Origin: Sulfurospirillum tamanense
Lineage (GTDB): Bacteria; Campylobacterota; Campylobacteria; Campylobacterales; Campylobacteraceae
Direction: 5' to 3'
DNA: 64,000 nt
Assembly: GCF_016937535.1 (NCBI RefSeq)
Contig: NZ_JAFHKK010000001.1
Span: 124,001 to 188,000, forward strand
Shown: piece by piece, positions 49,910 through 59,586 of the stretch
How the letters are laid out: each line of letters begins with the position of its first letter
Position numbering within the stretch: position 1 is the first letter of the stretch
The notes under the pieces: generated by a model
The model's input: the letters and a program-made list of their open reading frames with translations, nothing else
Database searches by the model: none
Told to the model about the DNA's origin: nothing
Translations under genes and position numbers: made by a program

Positions 49910-52723
49910 CTAAGCTTTCTCAACACGGCAGAGTGTACATTTTGTCTCTGGTGTTGTGGTTACAATATCAAATCCATAACTAATGATGGTGTTTACCGCT
50001 TCGCCTAGGGCGTACGGCTCCATTCCTTTTGGATAGCGACCCACGATTGATTCGCCTTGGTAAATGCCCGAGAAAGTATATGGCATAGAAACCGTATCAT
50101 AAGCCACGCGGTAGCTAAATTTGGTCTTAACTTTAATGCGCAGTCCGGTAGTTCCATAAACCCACACCATATCCCCATCTCTAAGACCCAATTCATGGCC
50201 CTTGTCTGGGTGGATTTCTAGCAATGGTTCAGGCTCAACTTCTGCCAAGTACAAAGATGCACGGCTTTCCGTGCCCGTACCAAGGTGCGCTACAACACGG
50301 CCAGAAAGGAGTTGAAGCGGGTACTCTTTTGCCCAAACTTTCTCATTTTGGCGACTTTCGTATTTAATGAATGCACGATAATGGTTCTCTTGGTCTTTGT
50401 AGGTTGGGTACTTAGAAATCAAATCAGGCCGTGGCGAATGAAGCGGTTCACGATGCTTTGGAACTTGGTCAATCCACTCCCACACGTGGGTTCTTGCCTT
50501 GCCGTTTCCATAAGGACAAAGACCCGCTTGAAGTGCTTTTTCAACCAAAATATTGCTCATATCCGTGGACCAGCTCTTTCCTTGCACTTTCTCTTTTTCT
50601 GCTGGAGTTAGAGTGGTTCCAGTGATTTGTTCAACGTTGGCAGCCGTAATATGGTCGTGGCCTTTTACCCCATTAGAGGAACCAACAACGGCAATATCTG
50701 CCAACAAGCTTTCGCCGCTTGGTGCCTTTGGCGTCCAGCGGGTTCTAAAGCCCATACCGCCTTCGCTTGCAGGAATGCTATTGTTATAAAGGATTGGAGT
50801 GCCTGGGTGTTTTTCTGTCCAACACGGCCAAGGAAGACCAAAATACTCGCCCTTAAATGGTCCTGTTCCTCGCAATGTTTTGGAGTCAAACATGTGCCAG
50901 TTTTCGCTTTGGGCTTTGATGCGTTCAGGCGTGATGCCTTGCAAACCAATACTGCGAATCGCTTGGGTGTATTCACGGGTTGCATCTTCTGGCCATTGGA
51001 AATTGCCTTTACCATCACCCATTGCACGTACTAATTCATTGTAAAAACCGAGTTTTTTAGAGAGTTCAAACAAAATATCATGGTCAGTTTTGCACTCATA
51101 CATAGGCTCAACCACTTTATGACGCCACTGAGTACCACGGTTTGTGGAGGTTACGGTTCCGCTGGTTTCAATCTGACTCGCCGCTGGAAGGATGAAAAGG
51201 TTGTTTTTCATTTCTGCGATGGCAGCCATGTCGTTTACAAACGGGTCAATGATGACGCATAATTCTAGCTTTTCCATTGCCTCTTTTGTGACATTTGTTA
51301 AAGAGATTGCAGAAAGACCGCTTCCCATATTCATCATACCACGGACTGGCGTGCCTGTATTGTTTTTGGCATTGCCTTCATCCAAAACACCAAAACGCCA
51401 CGTAGCCACACTAAAGCCTGTTTTGTGGAGCATTTCAGGGGTTTTAAACCGTGATTGCATCCATTTGTAGTCCACTTTCCAGTTAGAGCAAAAATATTTC
51501 CAAGCACCCTCAGCCAAACCATAATACCCTGGAAGCGAGTGGGCAAGGTTGGACATATCTGAAGCACCTTGAACGTTATCGTGTCCACGGAGAATATTAC
51601 ATCCACCGCCTGGTTTTCCAAGGTTTCCAAGAATGAGTTGCAAAATAGCCGTTTGGCGCGTATTTCCAGTACCCACGGAATGTTGGGTCAATCCTTGGTT
51701 GTAAATGAGCGTAGCAGGCTTTGCCCGTGCCATGGTTTCCGTAATCTCGATGAGTTGTTGCGCTGGTACACCTGTGATGTCTTCTACCACTTCAGGAGTG
51801 TACTGTTCTGCTTCTTTGACTGTCTCCTCAAAACCATACACACGCTGAGCGATGTACTCTTTGTCATGAAGATTGTTTTTGATGATATGTCGAATCATGC
51901 CGTACATAAAAGCGATGTCAGTTCCTGGGCGGATTCTGGCAAATATGTCTGCTTTGGCAGCTGTTCGGCTGTAATGAGGGTCAACCACAATGATTTTTGC
52001 ACCCGTTTCCTTGGCGCGCAAAATATGCACCATGCCGACAGGGTGGGCTACCGCTGGGTTAGCACCGATAATAAAGACGCATTTAGAATTTTGGATATCG
52101 CCTAGGTGGTTTGTCATGCCGCCATACCCTAATGTATTCGCCACACCGGCGACTGTAGGAGCATGTCAAACGCGAGCTATGGTGTCAATATTATTCGTTC
52201 CATAAAATGCTGCAAATTTTCGTAAATAGTATGATTGTTCCCCAGAAACTTTAGAAGAACCTAAAAACATCATGCTATCTGGACCATATTTGTCTCGTAA
52301 GCCTTGCATTTTTTTAGAGATTTTATTCATAGCGTCGTCCCAACTGACGCGCTTCCATTCACCGTTTACTCTCTCCATTGGATAACGAAGACGTTTTTCG
52401 CTTCTAACGCGGTCAATCATATCCGCGCCCTTACAACAATGTCCACCAATACTTACTGGATGGTCTGCTGCTGGCTCTTGGCGAACCCAAACTCCATTTA
52501 CAACTTCTGCTATAATTCCACAGCCGACTGAACAATAGGTGCACACGGTTCGTACTTTTTGTGAAGAGGGGTACTTTTCCTTCAATTCCTGCCCGCTAGC
52601 AGGTCTTGTCACCTTTGATTGGTCGGCACCTAGTGCTTGTGTAGCACCTGCTGCGCCTGCGATCGCACTCATCTTCAGAAATTTTCTTCTGCTGATGCCG
52701 CAACTACTCCATGTTTCGCTCAT
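49910..52723 (-). CDS. fdhA: Formate dehydrogenase catalytic subunit with selenocysteine, copy 2
   Basis: 937 residues when the in-frame TGA at 52166-52168 is read as Sec186 (IARV-Sec-HAPTVAGVANTLG). The Tat leader is SRRKFLKMSAIAGAAG and the [4Fe-4S] motif CTYCSVGCGI. It has the same domains as copy 1 with many substitutions throughout, so it is an old paralogue. Different expression conditions or metal (Mo versus W) are possible reasons for keeping both. Confidence 0.95.
52138..52168 (-). promoter_or_regulatory. UGA/Sec codon and bacterial SECIS hairpin of fdhA copy 2
   Basis: UGA is at 52166-52168; UCGCC/GGCGA with the GGUGU loop is at 52138-52152, at the same distance as in copy 1. Confidence 0.8.
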
Positions 52724-52738
52724 CTTTTTCTCCTTAGG

Positions 52739-52948
52739 TTAATACGCATTTTTGTAGAAATCTTCCCAGTGACGTGTTTTTTGATACAACACTTCTACTT
52801 TTTTAGACCTGCCTTTAACCACTGTAGCTGAAGATTTTTCAGCTCCCAAGCTTTGGGATGCAAGCAACGACGTACCAGCAGCTGCTAATACGGTTGTTTT
52901 ACCTGCATTGACCAAGAATGACCGTCTTGGATTTGGTTGGTGTTCCAC
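52739..52948 (-). CDS. Small Tat-signal protein of the formate dehydrogenase region, copy 2
   Basis: 69 residues from a GTG at 52948, chosen for the strong AAGGAGGT eight bases upstream. The Tat leader is PNPRRSFLVNAGKTTVLAAA and the tail ends LYQKTRHWEDFYKNAY. Same family and position as copy 1. Confidence 0.82.
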   Translation of the reverse strand: MEHQPNPRRSFLVNAGKTTVLAAAGTSLLASQSLGAEKSSATVVKGRSKKVEVLYQKTRHWEDFYKNAY

Positions 52949-53023
52949 GGGCGTAACCTCCTTTATAAGATTTGGGAAATACCCACACAAAGTTTCCAAA
53001 AAACCTTGCGTAGGCATTGCCTA

Positions 53024-53644
53024 CTATTTAAGATACTCCCTTTCAAAAGCCATAAATCCCTCCAAAATCTGGATAATGTCTTTGTAGTGGTTAGCCAAAG
53101 AGTGCTCTTTTACCTCATCCATAAATGTTTTTATCACAGGAGAGATGTATGTATTGAAAATCTCTTGTTCTTCCACAACAAACGCTTTTCCTTCGACGCA
53201 ATAACGCATCATTAAAAAAAGATAGCCCAGATGGTCTTCCGTCTCCTTAAAAATCTTTTCATTGCGTCTTATGGGCAAGGCTTTGAGTGTTTGGCGAATA
53301 TCAACTAAAATTTCCCCATTTAAGCGTCCCTCTTTATAGTGGGAAACATAGGGCAAAACCATTTCACCCTTCATGGGAATCATAAAAATATCATCATACT
53401 CTTTGAGCAAATTTTCCACACCGTTAGCTTCCAACTCTTCGTGCAAACGTTCAAAATTTTGCGCCACCACATCTTCTAATGGAGAGCTTTTAAATAGTCC
53501 TATTTGTTCTTGAAGCAACCCAGCTCGCCCCTCCAAAAGAGGGTACAAAAAACACCCCGCAAAAAAGTCATAGTAGAGTGTGCGGGCTTGGTCAATGCCA
53601 GACATGGCTTGCGTATCCCTTGGTGCTTTTTGCACAGATTTCAT
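53024..53644 (-). CDS. TorD-family formate dehydrogenase chaperone, copy 2
   Basis: 206 residues, helical: GIDQARTLYYDFFAGCFLYP, LLKEYDDIFMIPMKGEMVLP, LPIRRNEKIFKETEDHLGYL. It lacks the charged C-terminal tail of copy 1. Its ATG overlaps the stop of the ferredoxin-like gene upstream by four bases. It is the second gene of operon 2. Confidence 0.88.
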   Translation of the reverse strand: MKSVQKAPRDTQAMSGIDQARTLYYDFFAGCFLYPLLEGRAGLLQEQIGLFKSSPLEDVVAQNFERLHEELEANGVENLLKEYDDIFMIPMKGEMVLPYVSHYKEGRLNGEILVDIRQTLKALPIRRNEKIFKETEDHLGYLFLMMRYCVEGKAFVVEEQEIFNTYISPVIKTFMDEVKEHSLANHYKDIIQILEGFMAFEREYLK

Positions 53645-54873
53645 TCATTAACTCCTTTTTCATTCTTTACATGTAAGGCTTGCACCAAAGCACTTAAGCG
53701 TCTATCGAAGTCCTCTTGAGGCTCTTTTGTCTCCTCAAAACTCATTTTTACTAAAGCTTGTTCTTTAGATAATGCTTCTTCAAATTCTTGTGGTGATTTT
53801 GCCCACAAAATCGCCTTTTTGTCATAAATCCGACGGTACAATTCATTGACACAATAGATTGCTTTTTTGGTAGATTCTGGAAGTTTTGAGTCATACACGA
53901 CCACATTTACCCCAAGGTTTTGAAGCATTACAAGCCAATGCCAATCACTAAACCCTCCGCATCCTTGCACCACCACAGGCACAATCCCCTCTGGCAAGGC
54001 AATCCCTCTTAAAGATTCTAACGCCCAAGCAGGGATGACAACCAAGCGCTTATGGGCACATTTTTGGACTGTTTTTTGAAGCATTGCTTGGGTAAAGGGG
54101 ATGTAATCTAGCGCTCTTGTCGGGCAACCATGCAAACACTCTCCACAGCTTGTGCACTCAAGCTGCGCTATAGTAACCTCATCCAAAAGAGTATTGACAC
54201 TAATGGCTTTTACTGGGCAAATCTCTTGGCATTTTTGGCAGGTACTTGTGTCGCAAAGGGTGCTATCGTAACGGATAAGGTTTGGATAATTAAAAATTCC
54301 AGCCCTGTTGCGCAAATTTTTCATAAGGTATTCTGGTTCTGGATACTCGCCAACCCACTCAACCCCTGTAAGATGAGGCACGTTTGCACTCTCATCGCAC
54401 ACAATAATTTGCCCAAATGTAGCCATCTCTTCTTCATTTTGCCTTAATTCAAAACAGCCCAATTTTCCGCCAATTGATTCTAAATTTTGTGGACTTACAC
54501 AGCGGATATCATCAAAATAGTATTGGGTTAAGGTTATTATGCTTTGCACACTTTCAAGCTCCTCATCGCCGATTATGGCGACGCTTCTTGGAACTGTTAC
54601 GCTTTGGGTGCGCTTTCCTCCAAGAGAGTGGCGCATTTGACGCAAATCATAAAGCAACTCCATAACCTCATGCTGTTCAGACTGGCTCGCCTTAGAGTGA
54701 AGCACGTACCAGTTGATTTCAGGCGCGTACACCTCGCCCAAGGAAGGTTCGTTGGATATAAAAGCGTTGACATAATGGGCCCCTTCATGGTCCATCACCA
54801 TAATCTCGCCCCCATTTTCAAGGCTTGTTGGGATTTCGGGATTCATCACAAAGAGATATTTAACCTGATACAC
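53641..54873 (-). CDS. Ferredoxin-like protein with two [4Fe-4S] motifs, first gene of fdh operon 2
   Basis: 410 residues from a GTG with the ribosome-binding site AAGGAG. The N-terminal 190 residues form a sensor-like or Rossmann-like region without cysteine clusters. Cysteine groups are CDTSTCQKCQEICPVKA and CTSCGECLHGCPTRA, followed by an alpha/beta region with GCGGFSDW. It is a shortened paralogue of the 561-residue protein at 54969. It may deliver electrons or handle formate dehydrogenase maturation. Start and operator B are 24 bases apart. Confidence 0.75.
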   Translation of the reverse strand: MYQVKYLFVMNPEIPTSLENGGEIMVMDHEGAHYVNAFISNEPSLGEVYAPEINWYVLHSKASQSEQHEVMELLYDLRQMRHSLGGKRTQSVTVPRSVAIIGDEELESVQSIITLTQYYFDDIRCVSPQNLESIGGKLGCFELRQNEEEMATFGQIIVCDESANVPHLTGVEWVGEYPEPEYLMKNLRNRAGIFNYPNLIRYDSTLCDTSTCQKCQEICPVKAISVNTLLDEVTIAQLECTSCGECLHGCPTRALDYIPFTQAMLQKTVQKCAHKRLVVIPAWALESLRGIALPEGIVPVVVQGCGGFSDWHWLVMLQNLGVNVVVYDSKLPESTKKAIYCVNELYRRIYDKKAILWAKSPQEFEEALSKEQALVKMSFEETKEPQEDFDRRLSALVQALHVKNEKGVNE

Positions 54874-54896
54874 AGCACTCCTTTTTTAAACAGTGT

Positions 54897-54921
54897 CTAA
54901 TATGCAGATTTTGCATATTAG
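54897..54921. promoter_or_regulatory. Operator B upstream of fdh operon 2
   Basis: CTAATATGCA and TGCATATTAG form 10-base arms around GATTT. The core ATATGCAGATTTTGCATAT is one base different from operator A. At 24 bases from the GTG it overlaps the likely promoter, fitting a repressor or a promoter-proximal activator. Confidence 0.65.
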
Positions 54922-54928
54922 TAGGTAA

Positions 54929-54967
54929 AAAATTTTGACGGTGGCCTAGTGGCTCCGTCAAAATTTT
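54929..54967 (-). terminator. Terminator of the 561-residue ferredoxin gene
   Basis: AAAATTTTGACGG (54929-54941) pairs with CCGTCAAAATTTT (54955-54967) around a 13-base loop; on the minus strand it is followed by a T-run. It separates this gene from fdh operon 2. Confidence 0.8.
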
Positions 54968-54968
54968 G

Positions 54969-56654
54969 TTATAGCGTCGCCTTTTCTCTTTCTTTCAAAT
55001 AATCCTCAAACATCACTTTTGGCTTGCAATCGCCGCAGCAATAAAGGCTTTTGAGCTTGGTATCGTTTCCTGCAAACAGGGGCGCCATAATTGCCGCGAT
55101 ACGGTTTACAGATTTACTTGTTGCAAAGGGTTTGCCACACTTAACACATTCAAATAGGGTGTCTTTAGCCATAATCCGCTGGCCAAACCACCCTTTGTTG
55201 AGTGCTATTTCGCCCCGCTCCATGCTTAGGCAATCCTTTTCAGGACAGGTCGCCTCGCAGTAGCCACAGCTTGTACAAATAGACGCATCAAAGCGCAAGC
55301 TGTTATCTGAGGTATGTGCTGTGAGTGCACGCACGTTACAGGCTCCCACGCAACTTAGGCACAAAGTACAAGCCTCTTCATTGATATTGATCGTCCCATA
55401 GCGCACATGTTCACCCGCTTGGATGGTGCCATAATCCCCCTCACCCACTGCCCATGCAAGGCGCGCGGAGAAGATTTCGCGTTTGCGCAAGCCATCTTCT
55501 TGGATGCCATGACGCGTGCCCTCAATGGGGCCAACCTCTTGGAGGGCTTGGATAAGCTCGGCTTCATTCATGGCAACATAAATCGCTTTAGTACCATACA
55601 TTTTTTCATAGGCTTGGTTTAAAATGGAAATCACATCACCCGTGCCCTTGGAGATAAAATCGGTGTAAAACACTACCGAACTTCCGCTTTCTTGCAAAAG
55701 GGTCAATAAATGGGCTTCGTGTAGAAATTTCTCACCCTCAATCCCTAGAGGCAACACGTTTTGAGGGAGGCTTACATGTAAAGCATCTAGCCCCATTTTG
55801 CGGGGGATAATCAATGCGGTTTTATCTTGGTAAAGTTTGGCAATCTCATAAAACGCACGGCGGGGCATTTGGGCGTATTCAACCGCACCACTAGGGCACA
55901 CACTGATACAGCCACCGCAACCGTGACAGTCGATGTGGGAAAATTGCAAATGTTTAGTGTCGTCAAGTTTAACAATGGCTACCGTGGGGCACACTTCGGC
56001 GCATTTACCGCAAACCTCTTCGCGGCGCTCATGATACTGGCAAATGGAAGGGTCATAAGTGATGAAGTTTTTGTAGGTATGGGTGCCTGTTTTGGCTTCG
56101 ATGGCTTCGACAATCTGTGCGATGTCGTTTTTTTCTGGATTCAATACACCGCTTTGGCGCAAAGCAAATTCAGGGGCCTCAAACCATACCATTTGGTCTG
56201 CGTCCACTTCATGAAGCGCATCTTCTTGGCGAAGGGTTACATGTAAAGCACCTAAATGGCCTTCAATCATCGCCACTTCGCTTGGATGCACCACCAACAC
56301 AGCAAAACCTTTAGCCTTTAGTGCTTGCTTGAGGTCGCTTAAAGCTTCTTCTTCGCCCACAAGCAAAATGTTTTTCCCCACTTCTTGGGAAAAATCCGAA
56401 TCTTGGGAAAAATCGTAGCACAACGCGCGGGCTTCAAAAAGAGTGGAAGCGTTAAGTGCTTTATCTAAAAGTGAATCTTGGGAGTGTTGAAGGTAAAAAT
56501 CTATCTCAGGGGCAACTAAGTGAGAGGGAACATCGGGGTGATTAGTAACAAGACACTGCTCCCCTAATAAAGGGGTTTTAACCACTTCAATGTGGTCTTG
56601 AAGGGGAATTTCGAGGTTTAAATGGTCATAATAGACATACTCTTTTGCCAGCAT
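54969..56654 (-). CDS. Multi-cluster ferredoxin-like protein (561 residues)
   Basis: It starts at the ATG at 56654 (AAAGGA eight bases upstream); two in-frame ATGs further up lack spacing. The first 190 residues have no clusters. Clusters follow: CGKCAEVCPTVA with CHGCGGCISVCPSGA, then CTLCLSCVGACNVRA and CTSCGYCEATCPEKDC, and a final CVKCGKPF...CCGDCKPK zinc-like knuckle. It is the long form of the operon 2 ferredoxin. It has its own promoter (TACAAT, 56690-56695) and terminator, so it is transcribed separately. Confidence 0.8.
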   Translation of the reverse strand: MLAKEYVYYDHLNLEIPLQDHIEVVKTPLLGEQCLVTNHPDVPSHLVAPEIDFYLQHSQDSLLDKALNASTLFEARALCYDFSQDSDFSQEVGKNILLVGEEEALSDLKQALKAKGFAVLVVHPSEVAMIEGHLGALHVTLRQEDALHEVDADQMVWFEAPEFALRQSGVLNPEKNDIAQIVEAIEAKTGTHTYKNFITYDPSICQYHERREEVCGKCAEVCPTVAIVKLDDTKHLQFSHIDCHGCGGCISVCPSGAVEYAQMPRRAFYEIAKLYQDKTALIIPRKMGLDALHVSLPQNVLPLGIEGEKFLHEAHLLTLLQESGSSVVFYTDFISKGTGDVISILNQAYEKMYGTKAIYVAMNEAELIQALQEVGPIEGTRHGIQEDGLRKREIFSARLAWAVGEGDYGTIQAGEHVRYGTININEEACTLCLSCVGACNVRALTAHTSDNSLRFDASICTSCGYCEATCPEKDCLSMERGEIALNKGWFGQRIMAKDTLFECVKCGKPFATSKSVNRIAAIMAPLFAGNDTKLKSLYCCGDCKPKVMFEDYLKEREKATL

Positions 56655-56689
56655 GCTCCGCATCCTTTTGGTCAATAAATGTTTACCGA

Positions 56690-56695
56690 ATTGTA
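56690..56695 (-). promoter_or_regulatory. -10 box of the ferredoxin-like gene
   Basis: TACAAT on the minus strand, followed by TCGGTAAACA, the same as in the remnant at 48157-48162. Confidence 0.5.
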
Positions 56696-56733
56696 ATAGT
56701 TAGCACATTAAGAGCCACTTAAGGAGAGTAAAA

Positions 56734-56913
56734 ATGTCTTATTTATCCACGATATTGACGTTAGATTCATTGAAGTTTAGGCGTGTTATAATCCTCATTA
56801 ATTGCACATTTACAGGTTGTAAAGCACATGGTAAACCATACTTTCCTAAGACTTCTCTTTTTCTTCACTTTTTTAGGCCTTGGTGGTCTGGCATATTGGT
56901 CCGTTCAACCTAA
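56734..56913 (+). CDS. Possible 59-residue peptide overlapping the binding-protein gene
   Basis: The ATG at 56734 has a strong ribosome-binding site (AAGGAG, seven bases upstream) and the frame stays open to TAA at 56911, running out of frame into the binding-protein gene at 56828. The peptide begins MSYLSTILTLDSLKFRRVII. A TATAAT sits inside the frame. It may be a leader peptide or a chance frame. Confidence 0.25.
   Translation: MSYLSTILTLDSLKFRRVIILINCTFTGCKAHGKPYFPKTSLFLHFFRPWWSGILVRST
56787..56792 (+). promoter_or_regulatory. -10 box of the binding protein-kinase-regulator-selAB operon
   Basis: TATAAT in GTTATAATCCTC, 36 bases before the ATG at 56828. Confidence 0.55.
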
Positions 56914-57982
56914 AGATGGTCCGATTATTCTTGGCGCTTCCCTTCCTCTTACGGGTATTAATAAAGAACTTGGCACGGAAGTTGTCGCAGGGGCCAACGC
57001 ATGGTTTGAACACGTGAATGCCACGGGCGGCATCAAAGGAAGAAAAATCGAATTTATCTACTACGATGACAAATACGAACCCCAAAATACCGCACATAAC
57101 CTCCAAAAACTCCTCTACGAAGACCAAGCTTTTGCGCTCTTTGGTTTTGTAGGCACGCCCACTATCAAAAAAATCCTACCTGAGATTATGCTCAACAAAC
57201 TTCCCCTCATCGCCTCCTATACGGGAGCTAGTTTTTTGCGCGACGCCTCTGCGCCAAATATTGTCAATTTTCGCACCAGCTACCAAGAAGAAATCAACGC
57301 CCTTGTAGAGCACTTGCACACATCTCAGGGGTTGACGCGTTTTGCCATTTTTTACCAAAATGACATTTTTGGCGAAGAGGGCTACATTGCTACGGTCAAC
57401 GCTTTAGGCACCTATAGTCTCTCTCTTGTGGGGGAAGGAACATACAAGCGCAATACTCTTTCGATTCGCCATGCCTTGCACGAAATTCAATCTTCCAGTC
57501 CAGAGGCTATTATTGTTGTAGGGGCGTACAAGCCAAGTGCGCATTTCATTCAACAGGCTAAGGAAAATGGGATGAACACGGTTATCTTTTGCCCCATCTC
57601 TTTTGTCAATGCTGATGCGCTTGTTGCGGAGCTTAGTGGCAAAACTAAAAATATTTTGTTTTCACAAGTGGTGCCCTCTTATGACCCAAAGGCTTCTGCG
57701 GCCGCCCTTGAGTACACCCGCTTACTCGAACGCTACGCACCGCTCAATAAACCCTCTCTTGCTTCTTTTGAAAGCTTTTTGGCAGCCAAGGCACTTACTC
57801 TTGCCCTAAAACGCGTGGATGACCCACTTACCAGAGGAAAGCTCCTTACTACACTTAACAATCAAACCTTTGTGGACCTGGGCGACATTCCTATGCGCTT
57901 TAGCCACCTTTACATGCATGCAAGCGTCTATCTTTCTGTGTATGAAGAAGGGTTTCACATTATCCATCGAAAGAGTTTTTAA
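56828..57982 (+). CDS. Periplasmic ligand-binding protein (branched-chain amino acid/Peripla_BP_6 type)
   Basis: 384 residues. An N-terminal membrane anchor or signal (LRLLFFFTFLGLGGLAYWSV) is followed by two lobes with the family start IILGASLPLTGINKELGTEV and FFG-type hinge segments (FALFGFVGTPTIKK, FAIFYQNDIFGEEGY). No permease or ATPase follows; instead a kinase gene starts on its stop codon (TAATG). It is therefore probably the sensing arm of a three-component system, not a transporter part. Confidence 0.82.
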   Translation: MVNHTFLRLLFFFTFLGLGGLAYWSVQPKDGPIILGASLPLTGINKELGTEVVAGANAWFEHVNATGGIKGRKIEFIYYDDKYEPQNTAHNLQKLLYEDQAFALFGFVGTPTIKKILPEIMLNKLPLIASYTGASFLRDASAPNIVNFRTSYQEEINALVEHLHTSQGLTRFAIFYQNDIFGEEGYIATVNALGTYSLSLVGEGTYKRNTLSIRHALHEIQSSSPEAIIVVGAYKPSAHFIQQAKENGMNTVIFCPISFVNADALVAELSGKTKNILFSQVVPSYDPKASAAALEYTRLLERYAPLNKPSLASFESFLAAKALTLALKRVDDPLTRGKLLTTLNNQTFVDLGDIPMRFSHLYMHASVYLSVYEEGFHIIHRKSF

Positions 57983-59586
57983 TGGGCTTTTACACTGCCT
58001 TTAACGCCTACCTTGACCGCATTACCTTTTCCATCAAAACCCGTATTTTGATTGTCATCATTGCTGGTGGCATGGTGAGCATTGGCTTTTTGATGTTTAT
58101 CTCTATTTTTGCCCTCAAATATGACTACGAAACCCTCTTTCAGCGTCGCACCCTGCCGCTGGTAGAAATCGAAGAGATTAAAGACCTTTATGCGGTCAAC
58201 ATTCACGACACCCTCTATGACCTTCGCTTGGGGCAAATCAGTTTAGCCAACGCCACAGAGGTAATTGGCCTAGCCAAACACATTGTAGACGAACAATGGG
58301 GCAATTACCATGCTTACTTAAACCACCAAGTTGGCGGCGTTACACGCTTTGCCAGTGCGTGGTTGAATTTTTTTCTTTTAGTAAAAGACCCGCCCCCCAA
58401 AAGCCTCTACCAAGAAGGCATCACCACCAAAGTTCAAGCAAAAATGGATACCATCAATGTGCGCACACAAGAAATTTTGACCCACTACCATGCACAAAAT
58501 ATCACCCTTGCGCACAGTCTCACTCAAGAGACGTTTTTGGAAATCAATGCGTTGAGTATTTATGTCTCAAGTCTCATCACCTCACACCTTAAAGAGGCCA
58601 TCAACGAAAAAATCCGTACAGAGCGGATTTTCCGAACCAGTATTTTTATGCTTGTTTTGCTCATTGGGTTTGTCTTCGCATTGAGCCTTTTGGTCTCGGT
58701 GCTGCTTATTAACCATTTTAAAAATCTCAACGCGACCCTTGAGGCCAAAGTAGACGATAAAACCAAAGCACTCAAACGCCTCAACAGCTCTTTGGAAAAG
58801 CGCGTAGCTAAAGAGGTGGAACTTAACCGCAAAAAAGACCAAATCATGTTCCAACAATCCCGCATGGCAAGCCTTGGAGAGATGTTGCAAAACATCGCCC
58901 ACCAATGGCGCCAACCCCTTGGGGCACTGACCATGATTATCCAGAGTTTTGAGACCAAACACATGGCAGGCAAACTCACGGGCGCATTCATTGAAGAGCG
59001 TGTCAAAGATGCGCAAGTGCTCGCCAATGGCATGTCTGAAACCTTAGATGATTTCCGTACCTTTTTTAACCCCAACAAAAGCAAGCGGGGATTTGACCTC
59101 AAGGAGTCCATCCAAAAAGCCATCGACCTCTCCTACTATTTGCTTGAAAAAGAAGAGGTAGAACTGCAGCTGTTTATGAGTGAAAATGTACGCATTTTTG
59201 GCTTTAAAAACGAACTAAGCCACGTCTTTTTAAACCTCATCAACAATGCCAAAGATGCCTTGTCTAAAAAACCCACCCCAAAAAAAATCCATATCTACGT
59301 CAAATCCACTCCCGCAGAACACCAAATCAGCGTCATCGACAATGCAGGTGGCGTTGATGAAAAAATCTTGCCGCGCATCTTTGACCCCTACTTCACCACC
59401 AAACACCAAAGTGTCGGCACAGGCATTGGGCTGTACATGTCTAAGCAGATTGTTGAAGAGCACATGCAAGGAAGCATTACATGTAAAAATATTTACCACA
59501 AAATGGGCACCAAAACCCTCTACCGGTGCGCCATGTTCACCATTCACATCCCCCGCCACAAAAAGGAATCCCATGAACCGTCGTGA
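57982..59586 (+). CDS. Sensor histidine kinase of the binding-protein system
   Basis: 534 residues. A membrane helix at about 18-42, a helical periplasmic domain (45-210), a second helix (about 215-245) and a coiled coil (250-285) lead to the catalytic core. The H-box is NIAHQWRQPLGAL (HWRQP type), the N-box FLNLINNAKDAL, then DNAGGVDEKI, FDPYFTTK and GTGIGLYMSKQI. The TTACATGTAA copy at 59478 encodes Thr-Cys-Lys near its end. It overlaps the response-regulator gene by 14 bases. Confidence 0.9.
   Translation: MGFYTAFNAYLDRITFSIKTRILIVIIAGGMVSIGFLMFISIFALKYDYETLFQRRTLPLVEIEEIKDLYAVNIHDTLYDLRLGQISLANATEVIGLAKHIVDEQWGNYHAYLNHQVGGVTRFASAWLNFFLLVKDPPPKSLYQEGITTKVQAKMDTINVRTQEILTHYHAQNITLAHSLTQETFLEINALSIYVSSLITSHLKEAINEKIRTERIFRTSIFMLVLLIGFVFALSLLVSVLLINHFKNLNATLEAKVDDKTKALKRLNSSLEKRVAKEVELNRKKDQIMFQQSRMASLGEMLQNIAHQWRQPLGALTMIIQSFETKHMAGKLTGAFIEERVKDAQVLANGMSETLDDFRTFFNPNKSKRGFDLKESIQKAIDLSYYLLEKEEVELQLFMSENVRIFGFKNELSHVFLNLINNAKDALSKKPTPKKIHIYVKSTPAEHQISVIDNAGGVDEKILPRIFDPYFTTKHQSVGTGIGLYMSKQIVEEHMQGSITCKNIYHKMGTKTLYRCAMFTIHIPRHKKESHEPS

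Noticed and set aside
49910-52723. fdhA copy 2 split by an in-frame stop
   Set aside because: Same reason: TGA at the Sec position with the same hairpin.
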